From Hoplostethus atlanticus (lineage: Eukaryota; Chordata; Actinopteri; Trachichthyiformes; Trachichthyidae): a stretch of DNA of 64,000 bases. Shown in pieces: positions 1-13,386 of this stretch. Within the stretch, counting starts at the first letter, position 1. Each line of letters opens with the position of its first letter. The stretch is taken from positions 4,293,001 through 4,357,000 of the forward strand of contig JAXDDX010000013.1 of NCBI GenBank assembly GCA_034670405.1, given 5' to 3'. The notes under the pieces are model-generated. The model was given only the letters and a program-made list of their open reading frames with translations. It had not been told where the DNA came from and did no database searches. The position numbers and the translations under genes are program-made.

Positions 1-234
1 TGTTCTAGTTATCTTCAATAGTTTCACTGGAAGAGGGCTAGGGTTACAATTTGCAAGCACTTTTTTCAATATTTTTCTAAAGGTAAAGGTTAAAGTTAAG
101 GTTAGTTTAAGATCATTTTTAAAAATCAGTATGATTGTCAAATTGTCAACTGTGGAGCCTTGGTCCTCTGACACCAGTGGGATTGTGGTAGATTTCCCGC
201 AAAATGTGAGTGTGTTTATGTGTGTGTCTCTCAC

Positions 235-402
235 CAGTAGGCCCATACAGCTGGACCTCCAGAGGGGCCAGCCCAGCCTTGCTGCTGTCGACGGTGAAGG
301 TCTGAGGGACCTGGGCTCTGACTCCACTTCCCAGGCCTGGACCCGAACACCTCACCTTACTGGGATCCACGAGCTCCCGCACTGGGACCCGAAATGGACT
401 CC
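235..402 (-). CDS. flnc: flnc exon 25: end of repeat 12, start of repeat 13
   Basis: 168 nt. It encodes [20 protein letters not shown] then [19 protein letters not shown] and [18 protein letters not shown]. Acceptor ttgcag/gg, donor actg/gtgaga. It is the last flnc exon in the window; bases 1-234 are intron 25 with nothing recognisable. Confidence 0.94.
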
Positions 403-1482
403 CTGCAACACACACAAGGGTGGGATGAAATTAAATCTCAGAGTACAGCTTCCTGTCTGAACGCAGGCTTACAATACATGATCAAAATCACACATTAATA
501 ATAGGCCCTCAGTGCAGACCAGGCTGTACCTGGAATAGGCAGGCCTCCGAAGGTGATGTTGACGTCGTACTCTCCGGGAGTGAAGGGGATGTACTCCACG
601 CTGCAGCTGCCGTCTTTGTTGTCCTTACATGACATCTTCGCCTCCGACGGGCCCTCAATGGCCAGGCCAAGACCCCCAGTACCGGCACCCCTGAGGAGGA
701 GACGGGGAGGAAAGGAAAGAAGAAGAATAAAAAAATGGAAGGAAGGAAATTATGACAACGTGATGATTAGTCAAGGCAAAATAGGGCAAATCATTCAGAT
801 TTGTGTAAAAACACCAAAACTGAATTTGGTGATATTGTATATAGAAATACAATCAAATTGCAATTTTAAGAGAACCCATTTTCCCACATGACTGATTGTC
901 ATTACACAATTCGCCATTACATGATGACTTCCTTAACACTATTGTACTTGGAAAACACATGTCGATTTTTAGCATGGTCGTTTCGTACAGGAAAACGTAC
1001 AGGAAAACCCATTTTGCTGGCAATGGCGAAAAGAAAAAACTGGACGCCGTGGCCGATCGGTACCTGGTTTCCACAGGTGAAGCGGTTGGGTTTGTTGACC
1101 AGTCCCTTCCTCCAGACCAGGACCGTAGGCTCGGACTCGGCTGGGATCGCAACCCTCCGTCACAGGCCACCTTGAACGGACTCTTAGGCACTGCAACCTC
1201 ATCGTACAACACCTCGATCAGATGCAGACCTGCAGAGACAGAGAGTCACCACGAATGAGGGGAGATAAGGGAAATATATCCTGAGCATGTTTGATTGATT
1301 TAGTGATTGATAGTGATCCACTGAACCCAAATGTCAACTATCAATTAATACAACTATTGCATCGACTGAACATGCTTGCTCTTTTCCAGTAACACCCTGC
1401 AACACCTTCATTCAGTTCCACACATTCACACTGGGAGCTGTTGTTGATGGAGGGGAGAGTGACAGAGTGTGAGGTTTGCGAC

Positions 1483-1568
<86 letters not shown>

Positions 1569-4500
1569 AAAGAGTGAGAAAGAAAAATTGAACAAGAACG
1601 AGAGAAAAAAAAGCAAAAAACAAGTGAGAGAGAGAGAGAGTGACAGCAAGAGAGACAGAGAGCGAATCAGCTTCCATTAAAATTCCTGGCCAGTGAAGCC
1701 GCCACAAGGTTGTGTATTTCCGTCCCACAATCCAATGCTTCAACATGACACACATCGCTATCAGTGGAAAACCATCTGCCTCAGCAGACAGGCACCGGCT
1801 ATTAATACCTTAGTAGCCACCCAACTCACCCACTCCTCCCTCTCCCTCTCGTTCACACAACATCCAAAGGTCCTGCTGGCTTCATTCAATTTATTTTTCC
1901 CTCCGGACCCCGAGCTGCATTCCTGCATTCTCAACATCTATTCCACTTCTTCTGCCTGTATATGTTTATTACTATCTCTCCCTCTCTCCCATTTACAAAT
2001 CACTCCATTCATGTCTTCTACCCATATCTCTCCAATGGCACTCTCTTCTATTCATCCACCCTGGTGTACTTCAAATAAGAATGTGCAACATTTTCATATA
2101 AATAAATGTAATTTGCTACTCTCTATCACCAACTGATATAACATAATAATAATAAAAATCCTCTGGAGACAGGAAGTGATGCATGTTAGGTTTCTGGAAT
2201 AACTACAAGAAGAACTGGGTACACAAATAAAAGAGCGCCACCTACAGAAACGTCATCATTTGAGGCCCTTTCCAGTCAGATATTATGATCTGGTCGCTGT
2301 CTAATGATAATATAACTGAATATTTTATTGATCCATATTGTAAAATTCAGTCAGAGGTCAGGATCAGCAGGTGGCACGCCTCACCGTCCTCGTAGGCGGT
2401 GTACTCCACTCTGTAGGTCCCATCGCCCTTGTCAGTGACGTAGGCGTCGGTGTTGGCGCCTGAGGGGTTGACGACGCACACTTTGATGTGGCTGCCGCCG
2501 CTCTTGTAGTGAGCGCGGGCGTCCACGATGAAATGGGTGGTCACCTCCCGCAGGACTCCTGTGCAGTAGACACACACACACAAATTAATGAATACGACAA
2601 AAAAACATAAGCCGTGCGGACAAAATAATGGAAACACCACATGAAAAATGATTCAACTTTGAAGTAACTAAATCAATAACCTCAATAAGCATTTCACAGT
2701 GGTTTGTTATGGTCTAACCCCGCCCACTTTTGAAGAGTCCCTCCCAGTGCTTTATCCCGCCCTAACATCCTGTCTCACCTGGAAATACGTCAAATTACAG
2801 AAGCAAGGTAATCGAAATGCCGTTTCCTTGTGACTTTAAAAGAAGAATTCACTACTTTTATATGTGAGTTTTCAAAGCAACTCAGGCAACGACAGGCAAC
2901 TAACTGAGTTACAAAGAGGACAAAGAGACAACTAGTCGGTGCGCGAATTGCAGGAGTCATAAAAACTGCTAAATCATTCAATGTAGAAAGAGGATCAGTC
3001 TGGAAAACTATAACAACATGCCAAACACAAACAGCATCGACCAAGAAGAACAGCGGTGGCAAATCGAAACTCACCGACAGCGATAGATGGACACTTAATA
3101 GGACAGCTGCTGAAAACCACAAAACTGCAGCCTCGAAAATTGCCACAGAATTGAACCAACTACCACTTTTGTAATTGTGATTTAGTTACTTCAAAGTTAA
3201 AGCCCCTGTTCATGTGGTGTCGCCATTATTTTGTCCACCCCCTGTATGGATAGAAGACGTCTTCATTTCTCCCCCCCCTTCACTTTTTCAGTATCATTCT
3301 GCCTCTTCCCTCTAGAAACTCAGTCTCTACCTCGGGGAAATCGGTTGGACTAATTGAGCTGTGGGTCTGGTTGGCTTAGCATAAAACACCGTTGATCGAT
3401 CCAACTCTGTGCGTGTCATATAGTTTACACCAGCTGTGAAAATTACACCAATCAACTGCAGAGGTAGGCAATCGAAAAACCATCCTGCAGCCTTCACTCT
3501 CAGCTGTGGCCAACCACCATCGGCCGTGACTAATGAAAGCCATCCGTGGCCGAGTGAGCCAGGAATGTCATCTCGGTTAACGTATGTGGGTTTGTTTAGT
3601 TTACAGTGGGATTCTTGCTTGTGTTTGGTGTCATGGCTGTTCTGGGTTCAGCCCTTGGTTAAACTGGAGAGAAAGAGGAAGGCTCGGGGGTATCAAGTCA
3701 CTGAATCCTAAGCTATGGCAAAGTCCCTCCATATAGTATCATTTCCCTCCAAGATATTTTTATCTGGTCAATGTAAAAAACTGTTACAGCTCAGAGGGAA
3801 CACTGATCTTGAACCCTACTCATGATTGAATTTTTATAGATATGGCTTCCCCTTTATAGATCTTTGCTCTCTATTATAATGAAAACAAAAACAAGGTAAG
3901 CTAAGGTACGGAAAGTTGTGGCACTTCCTAAGAATCCAAAATGGATCTTGTTTTTTTGTCACCCTATGAGAAGGTTATATTCAGACCATTATAACAGCTG
4001 ACCTCAGAAAAGCAGAGATTGAGGAACCTTCTTCTTGTGACTGTCGACTAGAATATATTTCATCCATGTGAGAGTCATACCATTTTATATCAAAGAAGTC
4101 ATTTACACTACAACCACGAGCATTGGGTGCCCTTTGGCTCACTGATCCCTAGTGCAATATTTGTATTTGTACCAATTCTCACCTCTGGGTTCAACTCCCG
4201 GTCCATAGACCTTCACGCCACTGGTATCGACGGCAGGGTCCACCTGCAAGCAAGCGGGGAATTTGGGCACGGCGTGTCCTCCATACTTTATGGTGATGGT
4301 GTACATGGCGTGGAACTGCGGGATGTAGGTGATGGAGTAGGTCCCGTCGCCGTTGTTCTGGACATGGACCTCGACCTTGGCCCCGGCGTCCGAGATGATC
4401 TCGATGGTGAGCTCGGCCTCGCCGGCTTTGGAGCAGTCCACCGTGAAGGAGCCGGACTCGTTGACCTTTCCCCTCTCCAGCCCGGGGCCGCTGGCCGTCA

Positions 4501-7500
4501 CCTTACTGGGGTCGAACACCGACTGGACCATGGCCTTGAACGGAGACCCGGGGATGTGCTGGTCGGCAAACAGGATGTTGATGGCGTACTCCCCGGGCTC
4601 GGTGGGCAGGTAAGACACCGAGCAGGAGCCGTCCCCGTTGTCCTGACACTCGATCTTGGCCTCGCAGGGGCCCCTCCACCGTCAGGCCCAGCCCGCCGGT
4701 GCCGGCTCCCTTGGTGTCAATGGCGAAGGGGGCCGGTTTACCAACTACGCCGCCCTGAAGACCTGGGCCATAGGCACGAACCTGGCAGACAAGCGACAAG
4801 GCATAAGACGGCGTCATGAAATATTGTGTATGTGGAGGCATAAAAAGTTAAAAGTTAATTTGTGGCTACTTTGAAGAATCTAAAATATAAGATAGTTTTC
4901 ATTTAGTTTTCATTTTTTTGGTGTTATTTCACAGTTTTGATGACTTTACTATTATTCTACAATGTGGAAAATAGTTGAAATAGAGAAAAAACCTTCTATG
5001 TAAGTGTGTCCAAACTTTTGACTGCTAGTGTATGTGCTGAGAAAAGTAAAAATAGGTGACGATACTGTGTGTGACCTATAAGGAGAGTGATAGACATTAC
5101 AGTCCAACAGAAAGTTAACATTGTGATGACGCCGTACAAGCTTATTTGGTTTGACTCCAGTTCCTGGCAGGCCGCTGGCAGAGTGTGGCCATTAGAAACA
5201 CAAGTCAACCTTCCTTCACTTCACTTTACTTCATGTGTCTACGTCTTGCATTCACTCCCTTCCTCTCTCTCTCACTCTCTCTCTTTTGCCTTCTTCCTCT
5301 ATCTCCTGATTTATGTCTAATCGGGAGGTCTGAACGTGGCCGGGTCTCCCAGGTGATCAGAGTGATGAATACGTTTCATTAAGGTTTCTATTCCAGCTCT
5401 CCACACCAGACCACAGCAGACGGGCCAGTCAATACTAAAGGCCTGGCTAAAAAGACGTAGGAGGGAAAGAAGACAAGGACAGATAGACGTGGGAAAGAGT
5501 GCGGAGGGGGACGAGGGAGGAAAGGGGACAGAAAATGGCTCGGAGACAGGAAGGGAAGAGGAGAAGGGAGAAGGAAAATGCAGACAGAAAGCAAAAGAGC
5601 TAAAAAGTGGAGATGTGTGACGAATTGAAAGACAGCGAGTGAGGGTGGATTTTGGAATTGATACATCCAGCTGAAAGTCTCTGACAGTGGCCAAAATGGA
5701 AAATGGATGTAATTATGTGTGTGCCACCAGGGGAAGACCGCACTCCTCATACTAATAATAAATATCTGAGATCTGTAGTCCACGACTTCGCCCTGCTAGA
5801 GCGCCACACACTCGAACACTCAAAACTAGAGAGGGCTTTCAGGTGACATGACACGCCCTCTTGCATCTCCAAACGCACAACTTGGCTGTCTCAACCTTAT
5901 TTCCTGCATTCTGGTGACTTTTTATGTAAATATAGCACAAAAACTGCATCTGCATCTCATTTCTTGCATCATGCTCATTCCATGAAGACCAAAACTTGCA
6001 GGCGCATTTCTTTTTCTTCTCACTCTAATTTCTTTTTTTTGCAGTATATGCACGTTTGGCTGCAACTAACACTGAACCATAGAGGCTACCCACTTTGAAT
6101 ATCAGTGGCCAATAAGACTACACTATATGTAGGTGAGGCACTCATTATTTTCCTAAATTAGTCCTAATGTTGTTATTTTGCACGCCCTAATAATGCTGTA
6201 ATCCATACTTTTCCCAGACTTCCCATTCATACATTCTACTTGAAATTGTTTTGAAATTGTTGCAAGTAAGTAAGTAAAGCTTTATTTATAGAGCACCTTT
6301 TTAAACAAAGGTCACAAAGTGCTTTACAAAATGCACAAATACACAAAAATAAAAGAGACAGTGTAAAACAAAATAGACTAGACAAACGTGTAAAAGACAG
6401 TATATGAAAACATAAAACGGGGATCAATAAAGATCCCCGTTGTAAAGACTGAGATATAGTTTAATGAGAACACGTCTGGTAGCCCAGTTTGCTAATGCTG
6501 CGTTCACATCATATCATTCATCATCAGATTTACCAAAAAAACAATCAGCCTCCTTGTGGCAATTACAAGTAGGACATGTGGGAAATAAAAATGATCAGTT
6601 GTATTCACTGTTGTTTCCTGGTTTGGCATAACGCACCTTTGAAGGGTCTGGGGGCATAACACCCTCTACGGTGAATGGACTTCCGGGTACGGGGTTTCCA
6701 TCGTAGCTGATGTCCACTCTGTAGGGTCCTTCCTCGGGGGGAATGTACTTCACAGTGTGGACGTCGTTGGCTGTGCCGGACTCCAGCTTGCAGGGGATCG
6801 GTCGACGCGACGGGGATGTGATCTTCACGTCTAGTTCACCCTGGCCACCAGCGCCATGCGTGTTGATGGTGAATTCCTGATCCTTACCAACATCAACCTC
6901 TGTGAGTGGCACACACACAGATACACAAGCATGGTGATCAGTAACTACAGAGCAACGAAAACCACGCTTTAAAACGACATAGTTTTCTAACTGTAAGCAT
7001 TTTAGAGGCTATAGCATCTATGTCCACAGTTCTACGCTCCTCGAATGCCTTGTGTTTCGCGTGAGATTGCTCCTGTCAAAGCTTCTCACGAGAGTGAATC
7101 ATGTTGTTTGTGTGTGTTTGTGTGGTGGCTACATTAGCTAACAGAGAGGCAGCCAAAAAGTGCATTAAATCAGCAGTGTGGGAGCATTTTGGATACCTTG
7201 AAAATGACCCGGGGGTTTTCGAACGAGACTCCGATTTGCAAAATAGGCAGAGAAAAAGTGCCTGCCAAAAGGGTCAAATACATCTAACTTGCTACAGCAT
7301 CTTACAGACCATCCATCCTTGCTTGCTCAGGGCAAGGTAATAAAAGAAGTAAAAGAAGAAGAGTAAATAAAATAAAAGAAGAGTATAAACATGTTTATCT
7401 TGGTGGCAGGTTGCTTAATGAAAGCTGACGGGATTAAATGTAGAATTGTCACTTACAATCAACAAAGTAGCAGTGAGTTAAGAGCTGGGCTTAATGTGAC

Positions 7501-10500
7501 ACTGAAACGTCAACAGAGCAAGAACAGGAGTATTGCAGTGTCCAAGTACTTTGCATTTTAAAAAGCTCACCAAAAGGCATGTCATCTAGTCAAAACAAAG
7601 TATTCCAGTGTTTCTTCTGATCAATGTTGTCTTCCAATCGTTGCGGTCTGTCTGTGTGAGTCGTAAGTCGGTGCAATCGTTTACTTTGTACTTTGTACTT
7701 TGTACTCATTCTGATCTGTACTGATTAAACAGTTTCCAAGTGTAGGCTAGGTGTAAAAAAACAGTCTATTATATTTTGATTTCTAAAGGCAGTTACTACA
7801 CACTTTACTACACACTTTTTTTCACACCATATTTAAAGGTGTTTTCAATGTAGAGTGGGGGGTTAGATGTACATGTCGGTCCATACTCACTGTTGTTCAA
7901 CCCCTGCACCTTGATCTTGTTGAGGTCGAGTGGTGGGGCCACGGTGATGTTGAAGGGGCTTTTGGGAATGGGGTCGCCTCCATGGCACACTGTGATGGAC
8001 ATGTTTCCCTGAGAGAGAGAGTGAGAGAAAGAGACAGACAGAAAAAGAAAAACAGATAATTTAACACTGTTTTCCAAAATAGGAACAGTCTGTATATAAG
8101 ATATCATATGGATTGTGGGTTTTACCTGTTGTACTGCAGTGTAACGGACAGTGTAGGAGTAGTCATGGTTGTCGATGATCTCAAAGTCTCTGACAGCCTC
8201 CCCTTTGGCTGCTCCAGTGAAGTGGACCTCAGGCTTGGCCTTGCCTGCTCCCTTGGTGTATATGGTGAAGTGAGTCGGTTTTCCCACCTCCACACCTTGG
8301 TAAATTAATAGGAAATAGTCTAGATAAAGTGAACCGATCTACAATTAATCTACTCAGTCTGCTGAGATCATGGAGCATGACTGTATGTTCAGACAGGGAG
8401 TTGCTTTACTTGAACGAGTTTGATGACTTGACCTGAAAAACTGGTGTGACAACATGCAAGCAGATTTGCATCTCCATTTGCATCTTTTCTTGGCTTCTTT
8501 TTTTCAGGTGAGGAATGATGAGACAGTGTAGAAACTATGAAACTTCTTGAAACTCTACTTCAGCATTAGAATTTTTATTCTATCATGGTGCATTTTAATC
8601 CTTTTGCGCATGTGGGGGCGAATTTAAATGGGCCTTGTCCTGCTTGTAGCTGATTCGCTTTCACTTTACTCCATCAGGCCAATTTCTTTCTCAACTTGAG
8701 AAGTTTTATCTAAAAAAAATTTGATATGGAGCAAACACCTCTTGACCACACTTCATGCTGCCTAAAGCAGCGTCCATCTCATTCTGTTTGCCTCCTTCCA
8801 CTGACTTTGTATACATTCCTGCGGCCTCTGTTTTTTTTGGCCTTTGTCTGAACATAGGGTCATAGATTGCACCTCTAATATGACTCAAATCACAATCGTA
8901 GTGTTGTCATGATATCACTCACCTGTTTTGTTGAGTCCAGGTCCCTCAGCCCTGACCTTAGCTGCATCATGGGAAGGGTCCACCTTGATTCTGAAGGGGC
9001 TGATGGGAATTTCCTGTTTCAAAATTAAAGGTGAGAGGTGAGTGTTAGGGCTTATTTTAACAGGGTTCATTTTCAAAAGCCATTTTCTGTTGAGGCATCT
9101 CACCTGATCGGCAAACAGCACCATGATGGTGTATTGTCCAGGACCTGGGGGCATGTACTTCACTGTGAAGGTGTCATTGTCATTCTTGATGATGTCAAAG
9201 TCAATGTCAGCCTCTGCAGGGCCCACCACACCTGGTGCACACTTGATCCCAATGCTGACATCACCTGGGAGTAATAATGAAATAATAGGTAATAGTGAAA
9301 TTATCTGCATATTTGCCATTCATTGCTACGCTGACGATACTCAACTCTATATACCTGTTATACTGAACAACTGCTAATTCATGCCAGATGTGACTTTAAG
9401 GTGCTTCTACTAACATATAACATGTTACATGGGCTAGCACCATCTCATTTAGCAGATCTTATTGCACCATATATACCGCCACGTGCTCTCTTGTGTTTAT
9501 TCTGTGTACCTTACTAAAGACTTTTTCAAATTTGTGTTTGCCCACTCTCGGCACCTATTGCACGCCTGACCGTCCTGGTAGGGGGATCCCTCTCTGAATA
9601 GCCCCTCCCAAGGTTTGATTATATAGTGTGGCTAACCTTGCCCGGCATCACTGCAGTCCACAGTGAAGTAGGTGGGCTCATTGGCCTTCAGTCCTGACTT
9701 CTCCACACCTGGACCATAAACCTTTACATTCTCTGGATGGCTGCCCTCTCCAATAGTCACCTGAATCAGAGAAACACACAATAAGACTGATGAACAAAAA
9801 TGCTTCATGAATATGAATCAACTGCATCAATATATATTTTTAATACTACAGTGACAACCACTGTACAAGTCCCCCTTCATTGCACCTATCCTGCATTTAT
9901 GTTATTATGTTATTTAAATATACTTTTTTTATTTTTCATGTCATGAATATTCAGCTCTCATTTCAAATTTTCTATGTCCTCTTTTTATTTTCCATTTTTC
10001 CTGTATTCTCTTACTATTTGTGGCTGCAACAACTCAATTTCCTCACAGGGAAGTGTAGCAAGCAGTGCAGCAAGCGTGTAAAGAGAGGGACTTCTACAAT
10101 GGCTTAAATGTGCATTACTGAAGTCATATCGGTGCTGTACCCTGAAGGGGCTGTTAGGGACGTTGACCTCGCCCCAGGTGATGATGATGGTGTGTTTGAT
10201 CGGTTTGCTGGGAATGTACACACAGAAGTAGGTGCTGTCTCCATTGTCTGTAATCTGGATGTCAATGGGGAATCCCTCTGCATCCTATGAACACACAAGA
10301 CTTCACTTTAGCTGCGTTCAAATGACCTTCATCACAGAGAAAAAACACATAAACACTATTTGATTTGTGACTTTTCATTCAAACCTGAGCATAGAGCTTC
10401 AGTTCTCCTCGGCCAGCTACCCTGGTATCAATGGTGAAATCAGCAGGCTTGTTGACAATGCAGCCCGTCGGCTCCAGACCCGGGCCGTAACATTTCACCT

Positions 10501-13336
10501 AAGGAGGAGAGGATATTCAGCACAACCGGGAATGTCATCAAGAGAAAACGCCAGTCAGGCTGAAGCTTGACAAAATTACATCAAAGTCCAAAAAAAATGT
10601 GGAACTACATGTCAAACCCACAAAGGATACATGTACTTGAAACATCAGATTCAATTCATGCACACCTGCAACATTATATAACAATCTCGCGCAAATTGCT
10701 GCGAGAGGCCATGATGTCAGTGATCTATCAGGAGTCAGCAGGATAATCTCAGTGATATCATTATACCCCATCCATTCCCTATTACCTTTACGACCAAGAG
10801 ACAAAACATCTGTGAAATCTGTCATTATGTGTATGATGCAATGTGTCCTCAAAAGTGCATCTGGACTCTAACCTTCTCTGGGAAGACATCATTGGCTGCA
10901 GGGAGGATGTGGGCCATGAAGGGACTGTCCTTGATGTCCTCATCGTCACAGATGACGTGCACAGCATAGTCACCGGGCTCCGTAGGCCAGTATCGCACGT
11001 CACATGACCCATCTCCTTTGTCATCACACTCGATCTTAGCCTGTGACGGGCCCTCGATAGAGAAACCTGCAAACAGTCAGTAAAACATGCAGTTAAACAC
11101 ATTAAAGATCTGATGGAATGTCGATATCTGGCATAGAAAATCCATATTATGTTCAAAGAAAACACCCAAAACCTATTAAGCTTTTAGCACAACACAAGGT
11201 TCCGGTGTGGGACTGTCCTTCGTGTCCCTCTGTATACCTATGTGTAGGACAAGGCCATGCTGTCAGACGTACCCAGAGTTCCCACCTCCGTGCCGATGGC
11301 CTCCACCACAAAGTCAGCACTCTTCCCCACCATGCCGGTCTCCAGGCCCGGACCCCAGGCCCGCACCTTCTGAGGACCTGCATCGTCACTCACCAGCACC
11401 TCGAATGGACTGAAGGAAAGCACATCCACACAAAGGGAGTCCAGTCTTTATTATAATCCCGTTTTTGTTAATATATATATCCAAATTTGTATAACCACAC
11501 AGAGATAAAGACACACACACACTCCACAATTAAAATATGTTGATGTACCCCTAAAAGAGACCTTCAATACATAAAATAAGACATTATTGATGCTCATATC
11601 CTCCACTATTTACATGAGCTCTGAGTTAAATAAGTATGCATTTAAGTCTAGATGGAAAGATGTTCAAACACTTTTATATATTTTTTACATTATATTTAAT
11701 TATTACATATGAGTTCCAGGAGTATTTAGAATTGATTAAAATAAGTAAGATTCATTCAACTCAAATGATTTGAGTTGAATGAAAGATGGGTTCTTCATCT
11801 TAAATTGTTCAAGGCAATCGGTTTCCTCAAATTTGAGTTAACTGAACCAATCGGTGTTCACAATGTGGCTCAGTGTAATAATATGGGGGTTGCAGCAGAA
11901 CATCTAACCTGCGTGGGATGCTGTGTCCTCCCCAGATAATGGCGATGATGTATTTTCCTGTCACGATGGGGTAGTAGTCGCACTCAAACAGGCCGTCTCC
12001 CGTCTCACGCACCTTCACGGGATCCTCGAGACCCTCTGAAGTGAAAAGGTCACGTAAGTCATGTATCGTAAACCTGCATTTAACACAAATACTGACCACA
12101 CCAGTCGCGGCATTTTGAAGATGGATGCATTCACACATAAGAGGTTATCTTGATCCAACTCACTTGGTCCCTTCACGGTGACCTTGAGCTCGCCGCTGCC
12201 TGCTCCTTTAGTGTAGACCTTGAAATCAGCCACTTCCTTCACCCTCACCCCCTTCGGCTGGAGACCTCGCCCCGACGCCCTGCAAGCATTGGGGTTGCAG
12301 GCTATGCCACCATCAACAGGAGACATGAGGAACTGGTTAGACTGGGATGACAATCATGAATCGGACATGAACTCACAGACACACTCACGTCCTTGCACTT
12401 CTGTCCTTATGAGGAACTTCTATTGACTACATTCATTCCCTAACCCTAACCCTAAACCTTGACCAGGGACGGACTTAGTGATTTGGCGTCCCTTGTCAAA
12501 GGCAAGCATGAGGCCCCCTGAATCCCAACCCTTTTCAATTCATCCATCTATACATTACCTTCAAGTTGGGGCTGAGCAAAGTACCATACAACTTCCAATA
12601 ATGGCTGGGGCCTTATTGTAGTAGTAATGTGTAGTGCCTGAAATCGATACGATATCCTGGCAGTAGTTGCAAGATTTCACAAATGTCTTTGCAGGTGCTG
12701 TGAAGGCATTAGCATTTCCTTTTTCCTCTGGCCCTTATTGTGAAATAAATAAATACATAATGCTCTCTCTCTTTCACCAATGTATTCATTATTAGGCTAA
12801 ACCAAATTGGAGCCTATACTGAAGCCTACATTAATATAGTCGTGATGCAGTAATTTGGCACAAACAACAAAGCAATTTTCCTCTCTTTTGTGTTTGTCTA
12901 TGCCACTTGAGGAACTTTTTGTTTTTTTACTTTTGCAGCAGCAGCTGGTACAGTGGCAATGAAAATGAGTTTAAAGTCAAGTGGCAATGTGACGCCAGAA
13001 GAAGCCTGACTAGGGGGTTGGCCATGACTCAAGATTGAAATAATTGTATTGTAATAAGAGGAAGGCTGTTTGTCTGTAATTACATTTCTTTTAAATTGAT
13101 AAAAATAAGTTTATTCTTGTGTTTTGAGGAGCACTCTGCCGGGGCCTCAGGCAATAAAACCACCTGTGCCCTTACCCTAACCTAAACCTAATCTTAACCC
13201 TAAACCCAAATCTAGCTAAACTAGCTCATTGAGGAAGTGAAGACCAGCCAAATTGACCTAATTTCCCCAAAATGTTCTTGAGGACATCTTAAGGTCTTAA
13301 AATCCAAAGTGGTTTTCACAAGGACAGAAATACAAG

Positions 13337-13386
<50 letters not shown>

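Larger units (their letters stand above)
4782..6636 (-). other. flnc intron 20
   Basis: 1.86 kb. It holds a Tc1-type transposon end next to exon 21 and a dispersed repeat at about 6265-6420. Pyrimidine- and purine-rich low complexity occurs at 5240-5580. Nothing else is recognised. Confidence 0.75.

Noticed and set aside
1064..4781. flnc as a decaying pseudogene because of frameshifts
   Set aside because: All other exons have intact frames, splice sites and conserved residues, and the insertions leave third-position-type patterns; sequencing or allele merging is simpler.
4127..4819. 230-residue plus-strand open frame
   Set aside because: It lies exactly opposite flnc exon 21 and is the antisense shadow of GC-rich conserved codons; its product shows no family resemblance.
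12429..12465. Interstitial telomere or chromosome fusion point
   Set aside because: Only three CCCTAA units, embedded in a dispersed repeat that recurs twice elsewhere.
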